From positions 33,937-97,936 of the forward strand of contig NZ_LZHV01000034.1 of the NCBI RefSeq assembly GCF_001667275.1: a stretch of 64,000 nucleotides of DNA. The letters run 5' to 3'. Source of the stretch: Mycobacterium sp. ACS4054. Lineage in GTDB: Bacteria > Actinomycetota > Actinomycetes > Mycobacteriales > Mycobacteriaceae. The position numbers and the translations under genes were made by a program. Positions 45,436 to 53,875 of the stretch are shown here, piece after piece. Each line of letters opens with the position of its first letter. Position 1 is the stretch's first letter. The notes beneath the pieces were generated by a model. It was not told the origin of the DNA. It was given only the letters and a program-made list of their open reading frames with translations, and did no database searches.

Positions 45436-46236
45436 CTAGACCTCGACGGCGAAGGTCGGCAGGGGCTTACCGGTCTTCCAGTGCTTGAGCAACGCCTTCG
45501 CCAACTCGCCGTAGGCCGACGCGCCCTTGTTCTTGCGCCCGGCCATCACCGACGAACCCGAGGCGCTGGCCTCGGCGAAACGCACGGTGCGCGGGATCGG
45601 CGGGGCCAGCACCGGCAGGTTGTAGCGGTCGGCGACGTCCAGCAGCACGTCGCGGGTATGGGTGGTCCGCGAGTCGTACAGCGTCGGCAACGCGCCGAGC
45701 AGCCGCAGGTCGGGGTTGGTGATCTGCTGGACGTCGGCGACCGTGCGCAGGAACTGGCCGACGCCCCGGTGGGCGAGCGTCTCGCACTGCAGCGGCACGA
45801 TCACCTCGTCGGCGGCGGTCAACCCGTTGAGGGTGAGCACCCCCAGCGACGGCGGGCAGTCGATGATCACCACGTCGAAGTCGTCGGCGACCTTGGCCAG
45901 CGCGCGCTTGAGCGCGTATTCGCGGCCCGCGCGCATCAGCAGCATCGCCTCGGCGCCCGCCAGGTCGATGTTGGCCGGCAGCAGCGTCATGCCCTCGATC
46001 GTGGTGACCAGCGCCGCGTTGGGCTCGACCTCGCCCAGCAGCACCTCGTGCACCGACACCGGGAGTTTGTCGGGATCCTGGCCGAGCGAAAACGTCAGGC
46101 AGCCCTGCGGATCCAGGTCCACCAGCAGCACCCGGTTACCCTCGTCCACCATCGCTGCGCCCAGCGAGGCGACCGTCGTCGTCTTGGCGACGCCGCCCTT
46201 CTGGTTCGCCACGGCCAATACCCGGGTCTTACTCAC
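45436..46236 (-). CDS. ParA-family ATPase (Soj-like, Rv3213c-like)
   Basis: A 266-residue ParA/MinD-type ATPase. Deviant Walker A is ANQKGGVAKTTT near residue 10, Walker A' is LLVDLDPQGCLTFSL, and the Walker B-like segment is VIIDCPPSLG. No parB or parS-like partner is adjacent, so this is not the main chromosomal ParAB pair; homologues occur as a second ParA-like protein in mycobacteria. The GTG at 46236 follows AAGGAGGGGC; an ATG 87 bases further upstream would lengthen the protein with a poorly supported segment. Confidence 0.86.
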   Translation of the reverse strand: MSKTRVLAVANQKGGVAKTTTVASLGAAMVDEGNRVLLVDLDPQGCLTFSLGQDPDKLPVSVHEVLLGEVEPNAALVTTIEGMTLLPANIDLAGAEAMLLMRAGREYALKRALAKVADDFDVVIIDCPPSLGVLTLNGLTAADEVIVPLQCETLAHRGVGQFLRTVADVQQITNPDLRLLGALPTLYDSRTTHTRDVLLDVADRYNLPVLAPPIPRTVRFAEASASGSSVMAGRKNKGASAYGELAKALLKHWKTGKPLPTFAVEV

Positions 46237-46346
46237 CAGCGCCCGCCCCTCCTTGTTGCCACGGTCACAGTGCCCATCCTGGCATGTTCGATCGCCGCGT
46301 GCTGCGGCCGACGGGCCCGGCATGTCGTCCGGCAGAATCGGTCGAT

Positions 46347-46958
46347 ATGGGCCTGCACAACCACCGATTGGTACTGCTCCGCCACGGCGAGACCGAGTGG
46401 TCGAAATCCGGCCAGCACACGGGCCGCACCGACCTGGAGCTCACGGACACCGGCCGCGTCCAGGCCGAGCTCGCCGGCCGCGTCCTTCGCGAACTCAACC
46501 TGACCGATCCGCTGGTGGTCAGCAGCCCGCGCATCCGCGCGCTGACGACGGCCAAGTTGGCCGGGCTCGACGTCGACGAGGTCTCTCCCCTGCTCGCCGA
46601 ATGGGATTACGGCGCCTACGAGGGCCTGACCACCCCGCAGATCCACGAACAGGATCCCGACTGGCTGGTCTGGACGCACGGCTGTCCCGGCGGCGAGAGC
46701 GTGGCGCAGGTCAGCGACCGCGCCGATCGGGCCGTCGCGTTCGCGCTGGAGCACATGACCGACCGCGACGTGGTGTTCGTCGGGCACAGTCACTTCTCGC
46801 GCTCGGTCATCACGCGCTGGGTGGAGCTGCCGCTGGTGGAGGGCAGCCGGTTTTGGATGCTGGCCGGCTCCATCGCGGTGTGCGGTTTCGAGCACGGGGT
46901 GCGCCAACTCGCCGCGCTCGGGTTGACCAGCCAGCCGCAGGCCATCAAACCGGGGTGA
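46347..46958 (+). CDS. gpm2: Histidine phosphatase family acid phosphatase (Rv3214/Gpm2-like)
   Basis: A 203-residue enzyme with the LVLLRHGETEW motif (phosphohistidine His at about residue 12), conserved SSPRIRALTTA, LAEWDYGAYEGLT and VFVGHSHFSR. The M. tuberculosis protein Rv3214 is annotated phosphoglycerate mutase 2 but has been shown to act mainly as an acid phosphatase. The ATG at 46347 is chosen; an upstream ATG 63 bases earlier lacks a family N-terminus. Its stop overlaps entC (GTGA). Confidence 0.9.
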   Translation: MGLHNHRLVLLRHGETEWSKSGQHTGRTDLELTDTGRVQAELAGRVLRELNLTDPLVVSSPRIRALTTAKLAGLDVDEVSPLLAEWDYGAYEGLTTPQIHEQDPDWLVWTHGCPGGESVAQVSDRADRAVAFALEHMTDRDVVFVGHSHFSRSVITRWVELPLVEGSRFWMLAGSIAVCGFEHGVRQLAALGLTSQPQAIKPG

Positions 46959-48052
46959 GCACCGAGCCGCCGTTCGCCCTGTGCGGACCGAACCAGACCC
47001 TGGTCGCCGAGGGTGTGCGGGAGCGTTACCGCGACGTGGCGGCCGCCCAGGACGCGCTGCGTTCTGGATCGACGCCAATAGTGTTGGGCGCGTTGCCATT
47101 TGATGTGGATCACCCCGCGGCGCTGCTGACACCCGACGCCGTGCGCCGCACCGCCGCGCCGCCGGACTGGCCGACCGGGCCGCTGCCGCCGGTGCGGATC
47201 GCCGCCGCCGACCCGTCGCCGGCCGACTACCGCCGCCGCATCAGCCGGGCCCGCGACCAGCTCGTCGCGCCCGACGGCCTGCTGAGCAAGGTGGTGCTGT
47301 CCCGCGCGCTGCGACTGGTCGCCGATGCTCCCCTGGACGCCCGCGTCATCCTGCGCCGGCTCATCGCGGCGGACCCGGCCGCCTACGGCTATCTGGTCGA
47401 CCTGACCGCCGCCGGCGGCGACTACGCCCGCGCGGCGCTGGTCGGCGCCAGCCCGGAGCTGCTGGTGGCGCGCTCCGGGGACCGCGTCACCTGCCGGCCG
47501 TTCGCCGGTTCGGCGCCGCGTGCCGCCGACCCGCAAGCCGACGCCGCCAGCGGCGCCGCGCTGGCTCATTCGGCCAAGGACCGCCACGAGCATCAGCTGG
47601 TCATCGAGACCATCCGGGCCGCCCTGGAGCCGCTGTGCGACGAGCTGACGGTCGCCGCCGAGCCGGAATTGAGCCGCACCGCGGCGGTGTGGCACCTGTG
47701 CACACCGATCAGCGGCCGGGTTCGCGACATGTCAACCACCGCAATCGATCTGGCCCTGGCGCTGCACCCCACCCCGGCGGTCGGCGGGGTGCCGACCAAG
47801 GCCGCCCTCGAGCTCATCGCCGAGCTGGAGGGCGACCGCGGCTTCTACGCGGGGGCGGTGGGCTGGTGCGACGCCCGGGGCGACGGCCGCTGGGTGGTCT
47901 CCATCCGCTGCGCGCAGCTGTCGGCGGACCGCCGCACCGCGCTCGCCCGCTCCGGCGGCGGCATCGTCGCCGAATCCGACCCCGACGAGGAAGTCGCGGA
48001 AACCACAACCAAATTCACCACAATTCTCAACGCATTGGACGTCGAGCAATGA
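46955..48052 (+). CDS. entC: Isochorismate synthase EntC-like (Rv3215)
   Basis: A 365-residue chorismate-utilising enzyme. The C-terminal domain holds the typical strands: SKVVLSRAL, GASPELLV, TCRPFAGSAPR, HSAKDRHEHQLVIE, HLCTPISG, LHPTPAVGGVP and GDRGFYAGAVGW. It converts chorismate to isochorismate, feeding menaquinone or salicylate-derived siderophore synthesis. The GTG start overlaps the phosphatase stop, and the acetyltransferase follows with a four-base overlap, so all three form one operon. Its own substrate preference is not proven by sequence. Confidence 0.9.
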   Translation: MSTEPPFALCGPNQTLVAEGVRERYRDVAAAQDALRSGSTPIVLGALPFDVDHPAALLTPDAVRRTAAPPDWPTGPLPPVRIAAADPSPADYRRRISRARDQLVAPDGLLSKVVLSRALRLVADAPLDARVILRRLIAADPAAYGYLVDLTAAGGDYARAALVGASPELLVARSGDRVTCRPFAGSAPRAADPQADAASGAALAHSAKDRHEHQLVIETIRAALEPLCDELTVAAEPELSRTAAVWHLCTPISGRVRDMSTTAIDLALALHPTPAVGGVPTKAALELIAELEGDRGFYAGAVGWCDARGDGRWVVSIRCAQLSADRRTALARSGGGIVAESDPDEEVAETTTKFTTILNALDVEQ

Positions 48053-48525
48053 CCATTCGCCGCGCCAGGCCCGACGACGCCGCCGCGATCACCGAAATGA
48101 TTCACGCGCTGGCCGAATTCGAACGCGCCGCGAATCAATGCACGGTCACCGAAAAACAGATTGCCGCAGCGCTTTTCGGTGTGACGCCGACGTTGTACGG
48201 GCACGTCGCGGAGGTCGACGGGGAGATCGCCGCGATGGCGCTGTGGTTCCTCAACTTCTCCACCTGGGACGGCGTGGCGGGCGTCTACCTCGAAGACCTG
48301 TTCGTGCGCCCGGGATTTCGCCGCCGCGGCCTGGCCCGCGCCCTGCTGGCCACGCTGGCGGCCGAATGCCGCGAAAGGGGCTACACGCGGTTGTCCTGGG
48401 CGGTGCTCAATTGGAACGCCGACGCCATCGCGCTGTACGACGGCGTCGGTGGCGAACCGCAGCGGGAGTGGACCACCTACCGGCTGTCGGGCCCGCGGTT
48501 GGCCGAGCTGGCGGAGTCGCCCTGA
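48049..48525 (+). CDS. GNAT acetyltransferase (Rv3216-like)
   Basis: A 158-residue GNAT fold acetyltransferase. YLEDLFVRPGFRRRGLARALL gives the acetyl-CoA pyrophosphate-binding motif A, and NWNADAIALYDGVGG motif B. Possible substrates include polyamines or small amines (spermidine acetyltransferase-like), but none can be assigned. It overlaps entC (ATGA) and its 3' end overlaps by 49 bases the convergent membrane protein gene. Confidence 0.88.
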   Translation: MTIRRARPDDAAAITEMIHALAEFERAANQCTVTEKQIAAALFGVTPTLYGHVAEVDGEIAAMALWFLNFSTWDGVAGVYLEDLFVRPGFRRRGLARALLATLAAECRERGYTRLSWAVLNWNADAIALYDGVGGEPQREWTTYRLSGPRLAELAESP

Positions 48526-48983
48526 TCGCCGCCGGCGGCCCAACGCAGGCCCGCGGGGCTGAAGAGCAAGCCCAGCACGACCAGCGCGGCGATTCCCGCG
48601 GGAATCCCGAAGCCGGGCCGGTGCGAGTCGACGGTCAGGTACCAGGCCACCGGCCCTAACAGCAGCTGGGTGATCACGGCTAGCCCACGCCCCCAGCGCT
48701 TTCCGCGCAGGAGCGCGCGACCGGCGGCCAGCACCACCGCGCCGATCAGGACGAAGAAGACCGCCGTCCCCTGGGCGTACCACCCGCTCGCCGGGGAGCC
48801 GCTGACCACGTGCTGGTCGGACCCGGCGATGCCGCGCACCACCAGCACCACCGCCATGACCAGCGCGGCCGCTCCCTGTGCCAGCACCAGGAGCCCGGCG
48901 CCGCGCACGGCGGCCGGGGCGGGGCCGTGGTTGCCGCGGAAGACTGTCACCCGCGTCAGCGTAGTCACGCGCGCGGGCTCCAC
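48477..48983 (-). CDS. Four-helix integral membrane protein (Rv3217c-like)
   Basis: A 168-residue membrane protein with four predicted helices (residues about 27-48, 70-92, 100-118 and 128-145) and short loops; the C-terminal tail is Gly/Ser-rich. No recognised catalytic residues. A conserved mycobacterial family of unknown role. The start at 48983 is ATG. The 3' end overlaps the GNAT gene. Confidence 0.78.
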   Translation of the reverse strand: MEPARVTTLTRVTVFRGNHGPAPAAVRGAGLLVLAQGAAALVMAVVLVVRGIAGSDQHVVSGSPASGWYAQGTAVFFVLIGAVVLAAGRALLRGKRWGRGLAVITQLLLGPVAWYLTVDSHRPGFGIPAGIAALVVLGLLFSPAGLRWAAGGDQGDSASSANRGPDSR

Positions 48984-49020
48984 AGCCGGGTCTTACCGAC
49001 CCCGCATAAGCTCGTGCTTC

Positions 49021-49992
49021 ATGCGCGCCGTGCTGATCGTGAACCCCACCGCCACCTCCACCACCCCGGCCGGTCGCGACCTGCTGGCGCACGCGCTCAA
49101 GAGCCGCCTGCAGCTCACCGTCGAGCACACCAACCACCGCGGTCACGGCACCGAGCTGGCGGAGAAGGCGGTCGCCGACGGTGTCGACCTGGTGGTGGTG
49201 CACGGCGGCGACGGCACCGTGAGCGGGGTGGTCAACGGCCTGCTCGGCCGTCCGGGTGCGACGTCGGAGCCCACCGGCCCGGTGCCGGCGGTGGCGGTGG
49301 TTCCCGGCGGGTCGGCGAACGTGCTGGCGCGGTCGCTGGGGATCTCGCGCGACCCGGTGGCCGCCACCAACCAGCTCATTCAGCTGCTCGACGACTACCG
49401 CCGCCACCACACCTGGCGCCGCATCGGGCTGATCGACTGCGGCGAGCGGTGGGCCGTGTTCAACACCGGGATGGGCGTCGATGCGGAGGTCGTCGCCGCG
49501 GTCGAGGCCGAACGGGACAAAGGCGGCAAGGTCACCGCGTGGCGCTACATCCGCGCGGCGGTGCCGGCGGTGTGGGGCTACACCCGCCGCGAGCCGATGC
49601 TGACCCTCGAACTGCCCGGCCGCGAACCCATCACGGGGGTGAGCTTCGCGTTCGTCTCGAACTCCAGCCCCTGGACATTCGCCAACGAACGGCCGGTATG
49701 GACCAACCCCGGCTGCACCTTCGAATCGGGGCTCGGGGTGTTCGCGCCCTTGAGCATGAAAACGATCCCCACCCTGCGCATCGTGCGGCAGATGTTCGCC
49801 AAGCACCCGAAGTTCGCGTTCGACCACCTGATCACCGACGACGACGTGCCCTGCCTGCGGGTCACCTCGACCGGCGGCCCGGTCGCCTGCCAGTTCGACG
49901 GGGATTACCTCGGCGTGCGCGAAACCATGACGTTCCGGTCGGTCCCGGACGCACTGGCCGTCGTCGCACCTCCGCGAAAAAATACCGCCTGA
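49021..49992 (+). CDS. Diacylglycerol/lipid kinase family protein (Rv3218-like)
   Basis: A 323-residue protein of the DagK/LCB5 kinase superfamily. LIVNPTATSTT near the start, VVVHGGDGTVSGVVNGLLG (the GGDGT catalytic loop) and VVPGGSANVLARSLGI are the diagnostic motifs, followed by a beta-rich C-terminal domain (CQFDGDYLG). It would phosphorylate a lipid such as diacylglycerol or a phosphatidylinositol precursor. The ATG at 49021 gives MRAVLIVNPTA. A 280-nt gap then leads to whiB1. Confidence 0.88.
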   Translation: MRAVLIVNPTATSTTPAGRDLLAHALKSRLQLTVEHTNHRGHGTELAEKAVADGVDLVVVHGGDGTVSGVVNGLLGRPGATSEPTGPVPAVAVVPGGSANVLARSLGISRDPVAATNQLIQLLDDYRRHHTWRRIGLIDCGERWAVFNTGMGVDAEVVAAVEAERDKGGKVTAWRYIRAAVPAVWGYTRREPMLTLELPGREPITGVSFAFVSNSSPWTFANERPVWTNPGCTFESGLGVFAPLSMKTIPTLRIVRQMFAKHPKFAFDHLITDDDVPCLRVTSTGGPVACQFDGDYLGVRETMTFRSVPDALAVVAPPRKNTA

Positions 49993-50096
49993 ACTGCGCA
50001 AACGAAGCGGCCTCGGGCCAGGCGGCGAAGACGTTTCCCGAGATCGGCCAGTCAGTGTAGTACAACGGAGTAATGGCCCGGCTACCGCACGATCAA

Positions 50097-50112
50097 AGTG
50101 AGATAGCCCACG
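50097..50112. promoter_or_regulatory. Candidate CRP (Rv3676-type) binding site upstream of whiB1
   Basis: AGTGAGATAGCCCACG fits the mycobacterial CRP consensus TGTGA-N6-TCACA with two mismatches, and whiB1 of M. tuberculosis is a known CRP target. A further half site TGTGA lies at 50145-50149. A possible promoter downstream has TAGATA at 50178-50183. The 280-nt leader region 49993-50272 holds no other gene. Confidence 0.55.
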
Positions 50113-50272
50113 AGCTAACGCACGCTATTGACATCTGTTGGGCCTGTGAAACGATCGAAAGGTTGCATGCAGAAATTTAGATAGGGGTACGGACCCTTTT
50201 CTTGTGCACGCGTTAACAGCCGAAGAAATTGGCCGTGCGCCTTGCTGCGCACTCAGTGAGGAGTAACTACTT

Positions 50273-50527
50273 ATGGATTGGCGCCACAAGGCGGTCTGTC
50301 GCGACGAGGACCCGGAGCTGTTCTTCCCGGTAGGGAACAGCGGCCCGGCGCTCGCGCAGATCGCTGACGCGAAACTGGTCTGCAATCGGTGCCCGGTGAC
50401 TACGGACTGCCTGTCGTGGGCCCTGAACACCGGTCAGGACTCGGGCGTCTGGGGCGGCATGAGCGAAGACGAGCGGCGCGCACTCAAGCGTCGCAACGCC
50501 CGGACGAAGGCCCGTAGCGGAGTCTGA
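50273..50527 (+). CDS. whiB1: Transcriptional regulator WhiB1
   Basis: An 84-residue WhiB protein with the four cluster cysteines C9, C37, C40 and C46 and the GVWGGM turn followed by a basic RRALKRRNARTKARSG tail. WhiB1 holds a NO-sensitive [4Fe-4S] cluster, binds SigA and is essential in M. tuberculosis (established). The ATG at 50273 follows GTGAGGAG. A candidate CRP site is upstream and a strong terminator downstream. Confidence 0.96.
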   Translation: MDWRHKAVCRDEDPELFFPVGNSGPALAQIADAKLVCNRCPVTTDCLSWALNTGQDSGVWGGMSEDERRALKRRNARTKARSGV

Positions 50528-50539
50528 CTCGGTTAGACC

Positions 50540-50579
50540 CAACAGTGCGGCCTCGACGAAAGTCGGGGCCGCGCTGTTG
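50540..50579. terminator. Strong hairpin terminator between whiB1 and pdtaS
   Basis: An 18-bp stem with two G:T wobbles (50540-50557 and 50562-50579) and a GAAA tetraloop. It lies 12 nt after the whiB1 stop and 7 nt before the convergent pdtaS stop, so it can serve both genes. A long T tract is missing, as in many mycobacterial terminators. Confidence 0.8.
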
Positions 50580-50586
50580 TGTGCGC

Positions 50587-52086
50587 CTATAAAACCAGCC
50601 GGGCCCGCCGGCCGATCGGCACCCGCAACACCACATCCGTGCCACGGGCCGGGGCCTGCCGCATGCCCAGCGTGCCGTCGAGTTCCGCCGACACCAGCGT
50701 CCGCACGATCTGCAGGCCGAGGCTGTCGGACGTCTCCAAGCTGAAGCCTTCCGGCAGCCCGCGGCCGTCGTCGTGCACCACCACGTCGAGCCAGCGCGCC
50801 GAACGCTCCGCCCGAATGGTCACCGAGCCCTCTTCGGAGGACGGGTCGAAGGCGTGCTCGATGGCGTTCTGCACCAGCTCGGTGATCACCATGATCAGGG
50901 CCGTAGCCCGGTCGGAGTCCAGTACGCCCAGGTCGCCCACCCGGTTGATCCGGATCGGCCGGTCCACCGACGCCACGTCGTTCATGATCGGCAGGATCCG
51001 GTCGATCACCTCGTCGAGGTTGACCTGCTCGTCCACCGACATCGACAGCGCGTCGTGCACCAAGGCGATGGACGAGACCCGGCGCACCGACTCGATCAGG
51101 GCCTCGCGCCCCTCGGCGTTGACCGTCCGGCGGGCCTGCAGGCGCAGCAGCGCCGCCACGGTCTGCAGGTTGTTCTTCACCCGGTGGTGGATTTCACGGA
51201 TCGTCGCGTCCTTGGAGATCAGGGCGCGGTCGCGGCGCTTGACCTCGGTCACGTCGCGGATGAGCACCGCCGCGCCGGCGCTGGCGCCGTCGACCACCAG
51301 CGGCAGTGTCCGCAGCAGCACCGTGGCGCCGCCGGCGTCGACCTCCATTCGCATGCTCTTCCCGCCGGCCAGCAGGTCGAGGACGTGCTCGGCCAGCTCC
51401 TGCGCCTCGAACGGGTCGGAGACCAGCGGGCGGGTCACCTTGACCAGGTTGCGGCCCTCCAGCTCGGTGGTCAGGCCCATCCGGTGGTAGGCCGACACGG
51501 CGTTGGGGCTGGCGTAGGCGACGACGCCGTTGACGTCCAGCCGGATGAAGCCATCGCCGGCCCGGGGGGTGGAGCGCGACATGACCACGTCCCCCACGTC
51601 GGGGAACGTGCCCTCGGCGAGCATGTGGACGAGGTCGCCGGCGCAGTCGCGGTACGCCGTTTCCAGCTGGCCGGACGCGCGGTCGGCGGCGACGGCGGTC
51701 TGGTGCCGGGTGAGCACGGCCACCACCTGGCCGCCATAACGCACCGGGGACGCCTCGACGTGCGGGCCGGGCAGCCACGAATCCCGTTGTGCCGCATCGT
51801 GATCGCGCTGCGCCACGCCCGAGTCGAAGGTCTCGGCGACGAGCGGCAACCGGTCGGCGGCGAGCACGCTGCCCACCGAGTCGGTCAGCAGCACGGTGGG
51901 CGCGGTGTTGGGCCGGCACTGCGCCACGCACACCAACGTGCCGTCGTCGCGGCGAACCCACATCAGATAGTCGGCAAACGACAGGTCGGCCAGCAGCTGC
52001 CACTCGCCCACCACCGCGTGCAGGTGGTCCACGGCGTTGCCCGGCAGCACGGTGTGTTCGGCAAGCAGATCACCGAGAGTCGACAT
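50587..52086 (-). CDS. pdtaS: Two-component sensor histidine kinase PdtaS
   Basis: A 499-residue soluble sensor kinase. An N-terminal GAF-like domain, then a PAS-like domain (VNGVVAYASPNAVSAYHRMG), then a HisKA_2 dimerisation domain with H300-H301 in HHRVKNNLQTVAALL, and an HATPase domain with ELVQNAIEHAF and DDGRGLPEG. PdtaS signals to the ANTAR regulator PdtaR, which binds RNA (established in mycobacteria); nitric oxide and copper have been reported as inputs. PdtaR is not in this window. ATG at 52086 chosen over an adjacent GTG. Confidence 0.93.
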   Translation of the reverse strand: MSTLGDLLAEHTVLPGNAVDHLHAVVGEWQLLADLSFADYLMWVRRDDGTLVCVAQCRPNTAPTVLLTDSVGSVLAADRLPLVAETFDSGVAQRDHDAAQRDSWLPGPHVEASPVRYGGQVVAVLTRHQTAVAADRASGQLETAYRDCAGDLVHMLAEGTFPDVGDVVMSRSTPRAGDGFIRLDVNGVVAYASPNAVSAYHRMGLTTELEGRNLVKVTRPLVSDPFEAQELAEHVLDLLAGGKSMRMEVDAGGATVLLRTLPLVVDGASAGAAVLIRDVTEVKRRDRALISKDATIREIHHRVKNNLQTVAALLRLQARRTVNAEGREALIESVRRVSSIALVHDALSMSVDEQVNLDEVIDRILPIMNDVASVDRPIRINRVGDLGVLDSDRATALIMVITELVQNAIEHAFDPSSEEGSVTIRAERSARWLDVVVHDDGRGLPEGFSLETSDSLGLQIVRTLVSAELDGTLGMRQAPARGTDVVLRVPIGRRARLVL

Positions 52087-52145
52087 CACTCACTCCCCGG
52101 GCCATCCCCCGGCACGGACAAGAAGGCTTCAAGATCTTTCGTGGG

Positions 52146-52361
52146 CTAGCTGATCACGGCAATCAGGTCGCCGGCCTGGATGACGTCGCCCACCGAGACG
52201 CTCACCTTGCTGACGGTGCCGCCGACCTCCGCCAGGACGGGAATCTCCATCTTCATCGACTCCAGCAGCACCACGACGTCGCCTTTGCCGATCTGGTCAC
52301 CCTCGTTGACTACGACTTCGAGCACGCTGGCCACGATCTCGGCGCGCACATCCTCGGCCAT
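52146..52361 (-). CDS. Biotinylated protein TB7.3 (Rv3221c-like)
   Basis: A 71-residue biotinyl domain with the target lysine K37 in LESMKMEIPV. It is a free-standing biotin acceptor; TB7.3 in M. tuberculosis is indeed biotinylated, but the carboxylase it serves is not certain. The ATG at 52361 gives MAEDVRAEIVASV. It follows pdtaS in the same orientation, separated by 59 bases. Confidence 0.93.
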   Translation of the reverse strand: MAEDVRAEIVASVLEVVVNEGDQIGKGDVVVLLESMKMEIPVLAEVGGTVSKVSVSVGDVIQAGDLIAVIS

Positions 52362-52546
52362 CTTCACCCCACTCATTTCGGCCATCGCGCAGGCTGGCTG
52401 CTGGTCCATCAAGCTTCCGTCAGGCTCGGGTATATCGAACCACAGGCCCCCGCCGCACCGCGGCGCACGGGCCCCCGACAGGCCGTGCGAGAATGTGAGG
52501 CAAGCTAACGGGCGCCGGACGCCCGCAATCAACGGAGGATTTCAAC

Positions 52547-52621
52547 ATGGCCAAACGGGGCCGGAAGAAGCGCGACCGCAAGCACAGCAAGGCCAACCAC
52601 GGCAAGCGTCCCAACGCCTGA
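52547..52621 (+). CDS. 50S ribosomal protein bL37 (24 residues)
   Basis: A 24-codon reading frame with a perfect GGAGG seven nt before the ATG encodes a highly basic peptide beginning MAKRGRKKRDRKHSK and ending KRPNA. This matches the recalled sequence of bL37, a mycobacteria-type ribosomal protein seen in cryo-EM maps of the 50S subunit. No acidic cluster or stop interrupts it. It sits on the plus strand between the TB7.3 gene and the convergent rshA stop, seven bases from rshA's end. Too short to be called by length-based predictors. Confidence 0.9.
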   Translation: MAKRGRKKRDRKHSKANHGKRPNA

Positions 52622-52627
52622 GGATCG

Positions 52628-52930
52628 CTACTGCGATTCCCGGATGATGGTGGTCCGGCGGATTTCCAGGCGTAGCCGCTCGCGCAGGCCCTCGGGGGCC
52701 TTCTCGCCCTTGCATTTGGTGGCGATCAGCGCCTTGATCCGCTCCTCGAGGCCGTAGTGCTTGAAGCAGCCGGGGCACGCCTCGAGGTGCCGGCGCAGCT
52801 GGTCGCGGGATTCGGGTGTGCATTCGCCGTCCAGCAGGAGCCAGACCTGGCGGATCACCTCGGCGCAGCCGACGGCGCCGTGGGCGTCGTCGTTGGGGCA
52901 CGTGTCGCTGGAGCCGGAGAACTCGCTCAT
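52628..52930 (-). CDS. rshA: Anti-sigma factor RshA
   Basis: A 100-residue zinc anti-sigma factor with the ZAS motif H48-x3-C52-x2-C55 ([10 protein letters not shown]) and extra cysteines at 11, 22, 37 and in KCKGE. It binds SigH under reducing conditions and releases it when oxidised (established). Its ATG overlaps the sigH stop (ATGA), so the two are translationally coupled. Confidence 0.95.
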   Translation of the reverse strand: MSEFSGSSDTCPNDDAHGAVGCAEVIRQVWLLLDGECTPESRDQLRRHLEACPGCFKHYGLEERIKALIATKCKGEKAPEGLRERLRLEIRRTTIIRESQ

Positions 52931-53574
52931 GACGACACCTCCTCGTGCGCCTGCTGGCCGCGGTTGAAGCCCCGCTCCTTGGCCACGTCAGCTAACAGCG
53001 AACGCAGTTGACGCCGGCCGCGGTGCAGCCGTGACATTACCGTCCCGATCGGCGTATCCATGATCTCGGCGATTTCCTTGTACGGAAAACCCTCGACATC
53101 GGCGTAGTAGACGGCCATCCGGAACTCTTCCGGCAACGCCTGCAGCGCTTCCTTGATCTCGTTGTCGGGCAGCGCCTCGAGCGCCTCTACCTCGGCCGAG
53201 CGCAATCCGGTGGACGAGTGCTCGGCGTTGGACGCCAGCTGCCAGTCGGTGATCTCCTCGGTCGGGTACTCCGCCGGTTGCCGCTGCCGCTTGCGGTAGC
53301 TGTTGATGTAGGTGTTGGTCAGGATCCGGTACAGCCACGCCTTGAGGTTGGTGCCGGCCCTGAACGAGCGGAACCCCGCGTAGGCCTTGACCATCGTCTC
53401 TTGCAGCAGGTCCTCGGCGTCGGCGGGATTGCGCGTCATGCGCAGCGCACCGCCGTAGAGCTGGTCAAGCAGGGGAATCGCGTCGCGCTCGAAGCGCGCC
53501 ATCAGCTCCGCGTCCGTCTCCTGCGCCGCGGGATCGGGCAGCTCCGCTGCGGTGGCGCCGTCGATGTCGGCCAT
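52927..53574 (-). CDS. sigH: ECF RNA polymerase sigma factor SigH
   Basis: A 215-residue ECF sigma factor: region 2 with [19 protein letters not shown] and [18 protein letters not shown], region 4 with [18 protein letters not shown] and [17 protein letters not shown]. SigH controls thioredoxin, mycoredoxin and other oxidative and heat stress genes (established). The start MADIDG at 53574 matches the M. tuberculosis length; upstream ATG at 53667 and TTG at 53703 in the same frame could give a longer form. Confidence 0.94.
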   Translation of the reverse strand: MADIDGATAAELPDPAAQETDAELMARFERDAIPLLDQLYGGALRMTRNPADAEDLLQETMVKAYAGFRSFRAGTNLKAWLYRILTNTYINSYRKRQRQPAEYPTEEITDWQLASNAEHSSTGLRSAEVEALEALPDNEIKEALQALPEEFRMAVYYADVEGFPYKEIAEIMDTPIGTVMSRLHRGRRQLRSLLADVAKERGFNRGQQAHEEVSS

Positions 53575-53783
53575 GTCGAGTACCCCGGTCCCTTCTGGTG
53601 CGGTGTCACCGGGCAGCGCTGAAAGCGCCACCGGGCTTGCAAAGCAAGCCGACTGCTCGGCACCCATTGGACGGTCCAACAGGCTCGTCGCCGCTGACAC
53701 CAAACCGCTCCTCCCAATCTAGAGGCTGCCACCGACACTGTCCGCCCGGGTGCGCCCGCATGACTTTTGAGACCGACAGTGTC

Positions 53784-53810
53784 AACAGCGGGGGCCGACG
53801 TGCTATTTCC
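53784..53810 (-). promoter_or_regulatory. Candidate SigH-type autoregulatory promoter of sigH
   Basis: On the minus strand GGAAAT (53805-53810) is followed by an 18-bp spacer and GTT (53784-53786). This is close to the SigH consensus GGAAYA-N16-20-GTT, with mismatches in the -35. RNA would start about 200 nt before the favoured ATG, leaving room for the longer sigH forms. The divergent SDR gene starts 66 bases beyond it. Confidence 0.4.
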
Positions 53811-53875
53811 CGGCGGCGTTCTGGGCCGCCCGTCCCCCGATCGGGCCGGCGGCGGCCGGGCGTTACTGTGACGCC

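Noticed and set aside
48477..48525. Overlap of GNAT and Rv3217c-like genes suspected as misannotation
   Set aside because: Both termini read as genuine C-terminal tails and the 49-base convergent overlap is plausible, so neither gene was trimmed.
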